Origin: Ignavibacteriales bacterium
GTDB lineage: Bacteria > Bacteroidota > Ignavibacteria > Ignavibacteriales > Ignavibacteriaceae
DNA: 64,000 bases
Direction: 5' to 3'
NCBI GenBank assembly: GCA_016707115.1
Contig: JADJIH010000023.1
Span: 62,001 to 126,000 of the forward strand
A program made the translations under genes and the position numbers. The notes under the pieces are model-generated. The model had not been told where the DNA came from and made no database searches. It worked only from the letters and a program-made list of their open reading frames with translations. Shown in pieces: positions 45,343 through 54,857 of the stretch; position 1 is the stretch's first letter; each line of letters begins with the position of its first letter.

Positions 45343-46750
45343 CCTAAAATTTATCAACCTCGAAACAGCAAATACTTCAGTAAAGACAGATGCTAATTTG
45401 GTCTGGAAAAACTGTTTAACCCACATTAAAGAAAATGTTACTTTAATGACTTATAATACTTGGTTTTTACCAATCAGGCCCATAAGCATCAAAGATAATA
45501 ATCTAAAAGTCCAATTACCTAATCAATTTTTTTGGGAATGGATTGATGAACATTTTAGCACAATTGTTAAAAAGACTATTTTTGATGTACTTGGCGAAAA
45601 TGGGAAGCTATCATATATCATTTCTGATGAAAAAGAGCAAAAAGAAGAATACATAAAGCAAAATTCAATCGTTGATGCTAACAAAATTAAAGTTATCGAA
45701 AACAAATTACCCGAGCACGAGACTAATCTAAATCCTCGTTACAAATTTGAAAATTTTATAAAAGGCGAGGGAAATCAATTAGCCAGAGCTGCTGCAGGTG
45801 CAATAAGCGATAATCCTGGCGGAACTTCTTTTAATCCGTTTTTCGTTTATGGAGGAGTTGGCTTAGGAAAAACACACCTTATACAATCAATAGGAAATAG
45901 CATTCTAGAAAAATTTCCGGATAAAAAAGTAATTTATCTTTCTTCAGACTCTTTTACTGTTGAGTTTGTAGAGGCAATTCAATCTAATAAAGTAAATGAT
46001 TTTTCTGGTTTTTATAGAAATATGGATGTTTTAATTATTGATGATATCCAGTTTCTAATGGGAAAAGAAAAAACGCAAGATCTATTTTTTCATATTTTTA
46101 ATACTCTTCATCAATCAAGAAAACAAATAATTCTGTCTAGTGATAAACCCCCCAAGGATTTAAAAGGATTAGATGATAGACTAGTTTCAAGATTTCAATG
46201 GGGGCTTTCTGCCGATATTCAGCCGCCGGAACTAGAAATGAGAATTGCCATACTTAAGAACAAAGCTGAAGAATATGGAATGATTGTTTCTACTGATATT
46301 TTAGAATTTATAGCCGGCAGCATAACATCTAACATTCGCGAGCTTGAAGGTTGCTTAATTAAACTACTTGCTAATGCTTCTTTAAATTCTAAAGAGATAA
46401 CGCTTGAGCTGGCAAAGAAAACAGTTAAAGAAATTGCAACCGATAGAAAAATTAATATTACAATAGATGATATAAGCAAAGCTGTTTGTCATTATTTAAA
46501 CATCGCTGAAAACAAGATAAGAGAGAAAACCAGAAAGAAAGAAATCGTACTTGCCAGACAATTAGCAATGTACTTTTCTAAAGAGCTTACAAAATCTTCT
46601 TTAAAAACTATTGGGCTGCACTTTGGCGGAAGAGATCACTCTACGGTTATTCATGCTTGTAATAGTATTGAGCAGATGAGGAATAATGAACTATCAATGA
46701 AAGAATTAATTGATAGTATTAGAAACAAGATTGAGCTTAATTATTCCTGA
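45335..46750 (+). CDS. dnaA: Chromosomal replication initiator DnaA
   Basis: The 471-residue protein starts with GTG (no ATG in frame nearby). It has an N-terminal domain I (VWKNCLTHIKENVTLMTYNTWF), the AAA+ domain with Walker A GGVGLGKTHL (~172-181) and Walker B LIIDDIQFL (~231-239), and the C-terminal DNA-binding domain with DnaA signature GGRDHSTVIHA near residue 432. It binds the boxes in the adjoining gap and recruits the helicase. A terminator follows its stop. Confidence 0.97.
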   Translation: MDNLKFINLETANTSVKTDANLVWKNCLTHIKENVTLMTYNTWFLPIRPISIKDNNLKVQLPNQFFWEWIDEHFSTIVKKTIFDVLGENGKLSYIISDEKEQKEEYIKQNSIVDANKIKVIENKLPEHETNLNPRYKFENFIKGEGNQLARAAAGAISDNPGGTSFNPFFVYGGVGLGKTHLIQSIGNSILEKFPDKKVIYLSSDSFTVEFVEAIQSNKVNDFSGFYRNMDVLIIDDIQFLMGKEKTQDLFFHIFNTLHQSRKQIILSSDKPPKDLKGLDDRLVSRFQWGLSADIQPPELEMRIAILKNKAEEYGMIVSTDILEFIAGSITSNIRELEGCLIKLLANASLNSKEITLELAKKTVKEIATDRKINITIDDISKAVCHYLNIAENKIREKTRKKEIVLARQLAMYFSKELTKSSLKTIGLHFGGRDHSTVIHACNSIEQMRNNELSMKELIDSIRNKIELNYS

Positions 46751-46770
46751 AATTTTTACCTGACTATTTT

Positions 46771-46799
46771 AAGGCTCTTTGTTGAGCCTTTGTTTTTTT
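46771..46799 (+). terminator. Intrinsic terminator of dnaA
   Basis: AAGGCTC/GAGCCTT (7-bp stem, 6-base loop) followed by TGTTTTTTT, starting 20 bases after the dnaA stop codon. This separates dnaA from dnaN transcriptionally. Confidence 0.85.
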
Positions 46800-47129
46800 G
46801 ATGTATTGTGAATTTTAGAGATGTTAACAAGATGTGAATGAATGGTATATAAATTGTTAACTATAACTGTTTTCTGGAGCCTCTGTTGTTAACCTGTATT
46901 TCATCAGGTCTATAATTAACCTTAAGTGTTGATTTAAAAGTTTAATTATAATAAAAAAACAAGCAATACAAAGGTTATCAACAAATTAACATCTTTATTA
47001 TAATTATTAATTTAAACTTATATATCTATTAATTATTAATATTGTGTTAATTGATTTATAATTTGAATTAGTTAAATTTTGAGAAACAAAAATATCTCAT
47101 TAGTAAAAATTAAAATGAGAGAGGAAAAA
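46800..47129. other. AT-rich spacer between dnaA and the lipoprotein gene
   Basis: About 330 bases with no gene, containing repeated GTTAAC/GTTAATT segments and a single near-consensus DnaA box TTATCAACA at 46976-46984 (one mismatch). It may contribute to the origin or hold the promoter of the following gene; a ribosome binding site (GAGAGG) is just upstream of 47130. Confidence 0.4.
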
Positions 47130-47543
47130 ATGAAAAAACAGATAATCTTTTTGTTTGTACTGGCAACTATGGCTTTAGTCGGTTTTACAAGTTGTGAACC
47201 TTTTATTGAAAATAAAATAATTGCAAGAAACCTTGCTGCAGCTGAGGTAAAAATTAATATTAGAGGTCAGATTCATAGTATTGCTGTAGGAGAAACATTA
47301 GTTTTAAGTGATTTTAAAAAAGGCACATTCGAATATGAAACAATTTATGCTGTACCGGTTGGTGCAACAGATTTTAGTGCAGAAGGTGATGTTGCGGGTG
47401 AAATGGTTTTTAATGCAGGTACCGAAGTTTTACTCGTTTACACGAGCACACTTACAGAAGGTGCTTATGTTGTTTATGGATCGATTACTACATCAGATGA
47501 TGTTAACAGAGTTGATCCTTTTGATGATGGAGAAAACCCATAG
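47130..47543 (+). CDS. Small lipoprotein between dnaA and dnaN
   Basis: The ATG at 47130 is preceded by GAGAGGAAAAA; upstream in-frame starts would disrupt the signal peptide. The 137-residue product starts MKKQIIFLFVLATMALVGFTSC, a lipoprotein signal with Cys at about residue 22, followed by a beta-rich domain (AAEVKINIRGQIHSIAVGETLVLSDFKKGTFEY). I do not recognise the family. It has its own terminator, and is inserted in a position usually occupied directly by dnaN. Confidence 0.8.
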   Translation: MKKQIIFLFVLATMALVGFTSCEPFIENKIIARNLAAAEVKINIRGQIHSIAVGETLVLSDFKKGTFEYETIYAVPVGATDFSAEGDVAGEMVFNAGTEVLLVYTSTLTEGAYVVYGSITTSDDVNRVDPFDDGENP

Positions 47544-47562
47544 AAATTTTATGATTATTTTT

Positions 47563-47600
47563 AAGGAGTTAGTCTTTAAAAGATTAACTCCTTTTTACTT
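47563..47600 (+). terminator. Intrinsic terminator after the lipoprotein gene
   Basis: A long stem (AAGGAGTTA / TAACTCCTT continuing inward with TCTTT/AAAGA, one wobble) is followed by TTTTTACTTTT. It closes the lipoprotein transcript and isolates it from dnaN. Confidence 0.85.
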
Positions 47601-47709
47601 TTCCTTAACATAAAAACACATCTTATCTTTTAAATTTAATCTCCTAATTTTCATTGAAATTAGCTCCTTTTTTAGTATTTTTATGCGCTTCAAAAGGAGA
47701 TATTTTTAT

Positions 47710-48819
47710 ATGGAATTTAAGATAAACAGCAAGATTTTAGAAAAACTATTAGCCAAAATTATTCCCGCTGTTCCATCACGCACACCAATGCCGATATTGG
47801 AAAATTTTCTATTCGAAATAAAAGATGGTTCGCTAACTGTAAGTGCAACAGATCTTGAAATTGCATTGCGATCCTCGCTAAATGTTGCTGCAGAAAAAAA
47901 TATTAAAATGGTAATTCCAGCAAGATTACTTTATGATATTGTAAGATCCTTAGAAGATACTCAGGTAAATTTTTTAGTAGATGGTAAAGGAAAAATAAAA
48001 ATTACTACCGATAAAGGAGTATATGGTTTAAGTTATTCTCCTTCAGAAGATTTTCCAGAAATAGCAACGGTATCAAAAGAAAAAGAAGTAATTATAAATG
48101 GTAATGATTTAAAAAAAGCACTTGAACAGACATCTTTTGCAATGAGTAAAGAAGATATGCGTCCAGCAATGACAGGAACATTAGTAGAGTTTGCAAAAGA
48201 AGGATTAAGATTTGTTGCAACAGATGGCCACCGATTAGTTAAGTTTATAAATAAATCTTTTATTTCAGAAGCACAGGAACAATATATAATTCCCGAAAGA
48301 GCAATTTCTGTTTTACTAAAACAATTAGGCGATGCAGATGTTAAAATTTACTTAAGTAAAACATATGCTTCTTTTATAATAAACGATCTTGAATTTATCA
48401 GCCGCTTAATAGGAGAAAAATATCCATCCTACAGTAGCGTTATTCCACTAGAGAATGAAAACTTTCTTACAGTTAGCAGATTAGAATTACTATCAGCAAT
48501 AAAAAGAATGATGCTTTTTTCTACATCAAACTCTAAACAGGTTAAGTTTTCTATAGGTGAAAATTCTTTAGAAGTTTCTGCTGAAGACGTTGATCATGGT
48601 TCAGATGCAAAAGAAAATATTCAGTGTGAATACAAAGGCGATCCAATGGATATTGGCTTTAATACAACTTACGTAAATGATATTTTATCACATCTTGTGG
48701 GAGATCAAGTAGTTTTCAAACTTCATTCACCAACCAAGGCAAGCATTATAGAACCAGTTAAGAATGAAGAGAACGAAGAAATTATGATGTTACTTATGCC
48801 GGTGCGATTAAATAATTAA
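47710..48819 (+). CDS. dnaN: DNA polymerase III beta sliding clamp
   Basis: The ATG at 47710 follows AAAGGAGA at 9 bases; an upstream ATG at 47683 would put the ribosome binding site inside the gene. The ~369-residue product has three tandem clamp domains: MEFKINSKILEKLLAKIIPAVPSRTPMPILENF opening, FATDGHRLVKF-type middle segment (VATDGHRLVKF), and the C-terminal MLLMPVRL. It holds polymerase III on DNA. recF starts 1 base after its stop. Confidence 0.97.
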   Translation: MEFKINSKILEKLLAKIIPAVPSRTPMPILENFLFEIKDGSLTVSATDLEIALRSSLNVAAEKNIKMVIPARLLYDIVRSLEDTQVNFLVDGKGKIKITTDKGVYGLSYSPSEDFPEIATVSKEKEVIINGNDLKKALEQTSFAMSKEDMRPAMTGTLVEFAKEGLRFVATDGHRLVKFINKSFISEAQEQYIIPERAISVLLKQLGDADVKIYLSKTYASFIINDLEFISRLIGEKYPSYSSVIPLENENFLTVSRLELLSAIKRMMLFSTSNSKQVKFSIGENSLEVSAEDVDHGSDAKENIQCEYKGDPMDIGFNTTYVNDILSHLVGDQVVFKLHSPTKASIIEPVKNEENEEIMMLLMPVRLNN

Positions 48820-48820
48820 A

Positions 48821-49929
48821 ATGATCCTGTCCCGTTTATCTCTAAGTAATTTCAGAATTCATAAGAATATCAACCTTACCTTTTCTGATACATTAAATTA
48901 TATTGTTGGCGGTAACGGACAAGGAAAAACTTCTTTACTTGAAGCAGCATATTATCTTTGCACAACGAAAAGTTTTAACGCAAAAGATATTGAAGCCGTT
49001 AGTTTTAGTGAAAATGATTTTGAGATAAATGGTATTTTTAATGATTTAACCGAAGATAAGATTAGAGTGATTTTTTCCGTACCAGAAAACCGCAAGTACT
49101 ATTTTCAAAATGATAAATTGATTTCAAGAAGTTCACAAATAATCGGAAAATATCCTGTTGTGATTCTAACACCAGCAGATCATGCAATTACACAAGGTTC
49201 ACCTGCTGAAAGAAGGAAATTGGTTGATTCAATAATTTCGCAAGCGAGCGGCACGTACTTAGAGATTCTATTAGATTATAACAGAATATTAAAGCAACGT
49301 TCAATTGTTCTAAACAGACTGAGGGAAAGTTTTACAATGAGCTCAGTTGCCGAATTAGAAGCGTGGACCGAAAAATTAATTGAAAATGGTGTGGAGTTAA
49401 TTCATCATAGAATAAAATTCATTGATAGCTTTAATAAATATGTTTCAGATTCCTATAAAAAAATTATTGGTGACAAAGAAAACCCGTCTATTCAATATAG
49501 TTATTTAGATGATAAGACAGAGAGCGAAAATATAAATCTCTTTCAGTCTCTTATCAATGAAAAAAAGATGAAGAAATAAGACGAGGGGTTAATCTTGTTG
49601 GTCCGCATAGAGACGATTTTATATTTAAGATTAACGAAATAAGTTTAAGAACTTATGGTTCTCAAGGGCAGCACAAAACTTTTCAGACAGCACTAAGGTT
49701 TGCAGAGTTTTTTTATTTAAAAGATACAAGCGGTAAAACACCAATATTTCTTTTGGATGATGTGTTTGGAGAACTCGATGCTTATCGAGCCGGGAAAATA
49801 AGCGAATATTTAAAAGAAGTTGGACAAGCATTTATCACGCTAACGGATTTTGCCGATTTTTCATTTCTAAAAAAAGATGAAAAAGATTTGATAATAAAAT
49901 TAGAAAACGGAAACATTGCTTATGCCTGA
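48821..49929 (+). CDS. recF: DNA replication/repair protein RecF (one-base break at 49560-49566)
   Basis: The frame opens at ATG 48821 with the Walker A GGNGQGKTSLLEA (~30-42) and runs to a premature stop at 49579. Adding one A to the seven-A run at 49560-49566 gives DEEIRRGVNLVGPHRDDF, then SQGQHKTFQTALRFAEFF (RecF/SMC signature) and Walker B PIFLLDDVFGELD, ending at 49929 for ~369 residues, normal for RecF. The second half has no start of its own. The break is therefore almost certainly a miscounted homopolymer. Its end overlaps the DUF721 gene by 8 bases. Confidence 0.9.
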
Positions 49930-50212
49930 TGGATTTAAAAGCATTAAAGATGTTTTTAATAGTGATCCTGCGTTAAAAAAAATACGAGCCGTTATAAGTG
50001 AAAACGATGTAGTTAATGATTTTGAAAAAATTTTTCCCGAGTTCAAAAAAGTTGCACAGGCTAAAAAATCACAAAGCGCAGTAATTACTCTTAAGGTAGA
50101 GAACGCGGCATGGCGTAACGAATTAAAGTTCAAAGAAAAAGAAATAATAGAAAAAATAAATTCATATTACGGCGAAGAACGAATTACTAAAATTATATTT
50201 TCTGCCAGGTAA
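49922..50212 (+). CDS. DciA-like (DUF721) protein
   Basis: The ATG at 49922 (MPDGFKSIKDVF) overlaps the recF stop by 8 bases. The 96-residue product ends with VENAAWRNELKFKEKEIIEKINSYYG, the DUF721/DciA-type KH-like domain (pattern V.n.aW..eL...k..li). DciA-type proteins load the replicative helicase in bacteria lacking DnaC; a role here between recF and gyrB is consistent. Confidence 0.8.
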   Translation: MPDGFKSIKDVFNSDPALKKIRAVISENDVVNDFEKIFPEFKKVAQAKKSQSAVITLKVENAAWRNELKFKEKEIIEKINSYYGEERITKIIFSAR

Positions 50213-50236
50213 AGAATTAAAGGAATCAAATTAGAT

Positions 50237-52213
50237 ATGGCTAAAGCACAGAATAATAACGAGTATAGTGCAAAAAATATTAATGTACTTAAAGGCTTAG
50301 AAGCTGTTCGTAAGCGCCCAGCAATGTATATTGGCGATGTTAGTTCGCGCGGACTTCATCACCTTATAAACGAAGTTGTGGATAATAGTATTGATGAGGC
50401 ATTAGGCGGATTTAATGATCGTGTTGTTGTTACTATAAAAAAAGATGGAAGCGTTTCAGTTGAAGATCGAGGAAGAGGAATTCCGGTTGATTTGCATCCG
50501 GTTGAAAAAGTATCAGCACTAGAAGTTGTTATGACCGTTCTGCACGCTGGTGGAAAGTTTGATAAAGATTCTTATAAGGTTTCCGGCGGATTGCATGGAG
50601 TTGGCGTTTCTGTTGTAAATGCTTTGTCCGAAAAACTAACGGCAGAAGTACGAAGAGATGGAAAAATATATGTTCAAGAATATCGCAAAGGAATTCCTGT
50701 TGATAAGGTAAAACAAACAGGAACCTATAAGGGAGATCAAACAGGAACAAAGGTTACTTTTAAACCAGACGGTGAAATATTTAAGACAACTAAGTTTAAC
50801 TTTGAAACTGTTGCCGAAAGATTACGTGAGCTTGCATATCTGAATAAAGATGTAACGATGATTCTTAAGGATGAAAATGATGGACAGGAAGAAACCTACA
50901 GATTTAAGGGCGGACTGATCGACTTTGTTAAATATCTAGATGAACAAAGAACAGCAATGCACAAGCCCGTATACATTGAAGGAGAAAAAGAAAACACTCC
51001 GGTAGAAATATCTTTTGAGTACAGCGACTCATACTCTGAAAACGTTCACTCCTATGTAAACAACATTAATACTATTGAGGGCGGAACGCACTTAGTTGGA
51101 TTTAGAACCGCACTTACAAGAACCCTGAACAACTATGCTTACAAAAATGGTTTGATAAAGGAGAACAACAAAATAACTTTAACCGGCGATGATTTTCGCG
51201 AAGGTCTTACAGCAGTAATATCTGTAAAGGTTATGGAGCCACAGTTTGAAGGACAAACCAAAACAAAGCTTGGCAATAGCGAAGTAAAATCAATTGTTGA
51301 AACAATCGTTGGTGAAAAGCTAGCTGAATATCTTGAAGAAAACCCATCTGTTGGTAAAAAAATAATTGAAAAATGTATGCGCGCTGCAGAAGCCAGAGAA
51401 GCTTCGCGTAAAGCGCGAGATCTTGTTAGAAGAAAAAATGCTTTGGATTCCATGCACTTACCAGGCAAGCTTGCAGATTGTTCAATTAACGATCCTGAGC
51501 ATTGTGAAATTTACATCGTTGAAGGTGACTCTGCGGGTGGATCAGCAAAGCAAGGACGCGATAGAAGATTCCAGGCGATACTTCCAATCAAGGGAAAAAT
51601 TCTTAACGTTGAAAAAGCCAAGCTTAACAAGATTTTAGAAAACCAAGAAATCCAGGCAATGATTGCTGCACTTGGTGCAGGCATTGGTGAAGAGTTTAAT
51701 CCTGAAAAATCCCGCTACGGAAAAATTATTTTAATGACAGATGCTGACGTTGATGGAAGCCATATTCGCACACTGCTTTTAACTTTCTTTTACAGACACA
51801 TGAAAGAGTTAATCACATCAGGAAGAGTTTATATTGCACAACCGCCATTGTATAAAGTTAAAAAAGGAAAAGAAGAACAATACGCTTTTGATGATGAAGA
51901 AAGAGATAAAATTTTAAAGCAATTTAGAAAAGATATGAAAGCAAAAGCCGGTATTGTTGATGAAGATGAAGAAGTTGATGAAGAAGGACAGCCAAAAGGA
52001 GTTACAATTTCTCGTTACAAAGGATTGGGAGAAATGAATCCCGAACAACTCTGGTCCACAACAATGAATCCCGAAACCAGAACAGTGTTGCAAGTAAACG
52101 TTGAGAGCGCAGCAGCCGCAGATAAAATATTTGAAACACTAATGGGCGACGCTGTTGAGCCAAGACGAGCATTTATAGAAAAGCATGCTAAGTATGCTAA
52201 TCTTGACATATAA
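50237..52213 (+). CDS. gyrB: DNA gyrase subunit B
   Basis: The 658-residue protein contains the GHKL ATPase domain (VDNSIDEALGG, GRGIP, GGLHGVGVSVVNALS), the transducer, the TOPRIM segment EGDSAGGSAKQGRDRRFQA (~430-448) with DADVDGSHI (~500), and the C-terminal GyrB tail. Together with gyrA it introduces negative supercoils using ATP. It starts 24 bases after the DUF721 gene and precedes gyrA by 37 bases. Confidence 0.97.
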   Translation: MAKAQNNNEYSAKNINVLKGLEAVRKRPAMYIGDVSSRGLHHLINEVVDNSIDEALGGFNDRVVVTIKKDGSVSVEDRGRGIPVDLHPVEKVSALEVVMTVLHAGGKFDKDSYKVSGGLHGVGVSVVNALSEKLTAEVRRDGKIYVQEYRKGIPVDKVKQTGTYKGDQTGTKVTFKPDGEIFKTTKFNFETVAERLRELAYLNKDVTMILKDENDGQEETYRFKGGLIDFVKYLDEQRTAMHKPVYIEGEKENTPVEISFEYSDSYSENVHSYVNNINTIEGGTHLVGFRTALTRTLNNYAYKNGLIKENNKITLTGDDFREGLTAVISVKVMEPQFEGQTKTKLGNSEVKSIVETIVGEKLAEYLEENPSVGKKIIEKCMRAAEAREASRKARDLVRRKNALDSMHLPGKLADCSINDPEHCEIYIVEGDSAGGSAKQGRDRRFQAILPIKGKILNVEKAKLNKILENQEIQAMIAALGAGIGEEFNPEKSRYGKIILMTDADVDGSHIRTLLLTFFYRHMKELITSGRVYIAQPPLYKVKKGKEEQYAFDDEERDKILKQFRKDMKAKAGIVDEDEEVDEEGQPKGVTISRYKGLGEMNPEQLWSTTMNPETRTVLQVNVESAAAADKIFETLMGDAVEPRRAFIEKHAKYANLDI

Positions 52214-52250
52214 TTAAAAAGATTTTTTATTTAAGTAATTATTAAAAACT

Positions 52251-54735
52251 ATGACCACAATATTTGAAAAAGTACTACCCAGAACATTAGAAGATGAAAT
52301 GAAATCATCTTACATCGATTATGCAATGAGCGTTATTGTTGCGCGTGCATTGCCGGATGTAAGAGATGGATTAAAGCCAGTTCACCGAAGAGTTTTATTT
52401 GGTATGCATGAACTCGGCTTACCGCATAACAGGCCACATAAAAAATCCGCAAGAATTGTGGGAGAGGTTCTTGGTAAGTACCATCCACACGGAGATACTG
52501 CTGTTTACGATTCAATGGTGCGTATGGCCCAGGAGTGGTCTCTCCGTTACCCGCTTGTTGATGGACAGGGAAACTTTGGATCTGTTGATGGCGATTCACC
52601 CGCGGCAATGCGTTATACTGAAGCAAGACTAGCTAGAATTGCCGATGAAATGCTTCGTGATCTTGATAAAAACACAGTTGATTTTGCAAACAACTTTGAT
52701 GAGTCTTTGCAAGAGCCAACAGTTATGCCTTCTTATCTTCCAAATCTATTAATAAACGGCGCAAGTGGAATCGCAGTTGGAATGGCAACAAACATTCCGC
52801 CGCACAATATAAGCGAAGTTATTGATGGCTGTGTTGCTATGATTGAAAATCCAAAAGTAACCGCTGCTGATTTGATGAAGCATGTTTAAGGCCCCAGATT
52901 TTCCAACAGGCGGAATTATTTATGGATACGAAGGAGTTAAAGAAGCGCTTCTCACAGGAAGAGGTCGCGTTGTTATTCGTGCAAAGGCAAATGTTGAAAC
53001 TCTGAAGAATGATAGAGAAAACATTATCATTACTGAAATTCCTTATCAAGTAAACAAAGCAGTACTAATTGAAAAAATTGCCGACCTTGTGCGTGAAGGA
53101 AAGATAACAGAAATATCAAACATAAGAGATGAATCTGATCGTGATGGAATGCGTATTGTAATTGAGTTAAAACGCGATGCACAGCCTGCTGTTGTTTTAA
53201 ATCAACTATTTAAACACACACAAATGCAGGTTACATTTGGCGTTATTATGCTTGCGCTTGTTCACGGCACACCAAAGGTTTTAAATATTCAGGAAATGAT
53301 TCAGCACTTTTTAGCACACAGAATGGAAGTGTTAATCCGCAGAACAAAATATGAATTAGAAGCCGCAGAAAAACGTGCTCATATTTTAGAAGGCTACATA
53401 ATTGCTCTTGATAATATTGATGAAGTAATTGAGACAATTAAAAAATCTAAAGATACTGAAACTGCTAAAAATAACTTGATGAAAAAATTCAAGTTAAGCG
53501 AAATACAGGCAAAAGCAATTTTGGATATGAGATTGCAGCGCTTAACAGGATTAGAGCGTAAGAAAATAGAAGACGAATACAAAGAAGTAATTAAGTTGAT
53601 CGAAAGACTTAGAGGAATTTTGGATAACGAAAGAACAAGAAATAAAATTATTAAAGATGAACTTCTTGTGCTTAAAGAAAAATATGGAGATGAACGCAGA
53701 ACCGAAATCATAAAAGACTATAAAGAATTTGCGTTAGAAGATATTATAGCCGAAGAAGATGTTGTTGTAACAATATCGCACGGCGGATTTATAAAGCGTT
53801 TTCCAGTTAGCGGATACAGAAGACAGGGGCGCGGAGGCAAAGGTGTAACCGGTGCCGGAACCAGGGAAGATGATTTTATAGAACATATGTTTGTTGCATC
53901 AACGCACCAATACATTTTGTTCTTTACAGACAAAGGACGCTGCTATTGGTTGAAAGTTCATGAGGTTCCGGAAGGCGGCAGAACTACAAAAGGAAGGTCG
54001 ATAGTAAATCTTCTTGATAAAGATAAAGATGACAATATCACAGCATTTGTTGCTGTTAAAGAATTCCGTGAAGATCAATATCTTATAATGGCAACAGAAA
54101 AAGGAACGATAAAGAAAACCGTTCTTTCTGCTTACGGAAACGTTCGTAAAGGCGGAATCAACGCAATCAATCTTGCTGCGGGCGATAGATTAATTTCAGT
54201 TAAGATGACTGATGGAAAAAATGATATTGTAATTGGAACAAGTCATGGTTTTGCAATTCGCTTTAATGAAAAAGATGTGCGCGATATGGGCAGAACAGCA
54301 ACCGGCGTGCGCGGAGTAAGACTCGGTAAAGGCGATCACGTTGTTGGCTTGCTTGTAATTAGAAATGATCAAACAACAGTACTTGTTGTAACAGAAAAAG
54401 GATTTGGCAAGCGCTCTGATATAAATGATTATCGAATTACAAAACGTGGTGGTAAAGGCGTTATCACAGTTAAGACAACGGATAAAGTTGGTAAACTTAT
54501 TGCAATGATGGAAGTTGTTGATCGCGATGAGCTTGTAATTATTTCTACACAGGGAATGATCATTAGACAAAGCGTTAAAGACTTGCGCGTTATGGGAAGA
54601 AACACTCAGGGCGTAAGAGTAATTAGACTGAACGAACACGATTCAATTGCAGACATTGCTCGTGTTGTTCCAGAAGATGATGAAGAAATAAATGGTAACG
54701 GTAACGGAAAAGAAGTTGAACCGTTGTTGAGTTAG
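52251..54735 (+). CDS. gyrA: DNA gyrase subunit A (one-base break at 52885-52887)
   Basis: The frame opens at ATG 52251 (EKVLPRTLEDEMKSSYIDYAMSVIV) with the active-site Tyr in AMRYTEARL. It terminates early at 52889 because of one extra T in the TTT run at 52885-52887. Removing it gives MKHVKAPDFPTGG and restores a single 827-residue frame to 54735, a normal GyrA length. The C-terminal DNA-wrapping domain has the GyrA box-like RRQGRGGKG and further beta-pinwheel repeats. Since gyrA is essential, this is most likely an assembly error. Confidence 0.95.
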
Positions 54736-54758
54736 TTTTTTAGAAATCACTAAGAATT

Positions 54759-54790
54759 AAATCGCCTCACTTTTCGGGGCGATTTTTTTT
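54759..54790 (+). terminator. Intrinsic terminator after gyrA
   Basis: An 8-bp stem (AAATCGCC / GGCGATTT, 11-base loop) is followed by eight T's. It ends the gyrB-gyrA transcript. Confidence 0.9.
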
Positions 54791-54857
54791 ATAATCTTTT
54801 ATCAACACTTTTTGTATTATTAAGTGTAGTAAAATTAAAAACAGATACAATCCGGAT

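Noticed and set aside
52251..54735. Programmed frameshifting in gyrA or recF
   Set aside because: The flanks show simple homopolymers without a slippery heptamer plus pseudoknot arrangement, and such control is not known for these genes; sequencing error is simpler.
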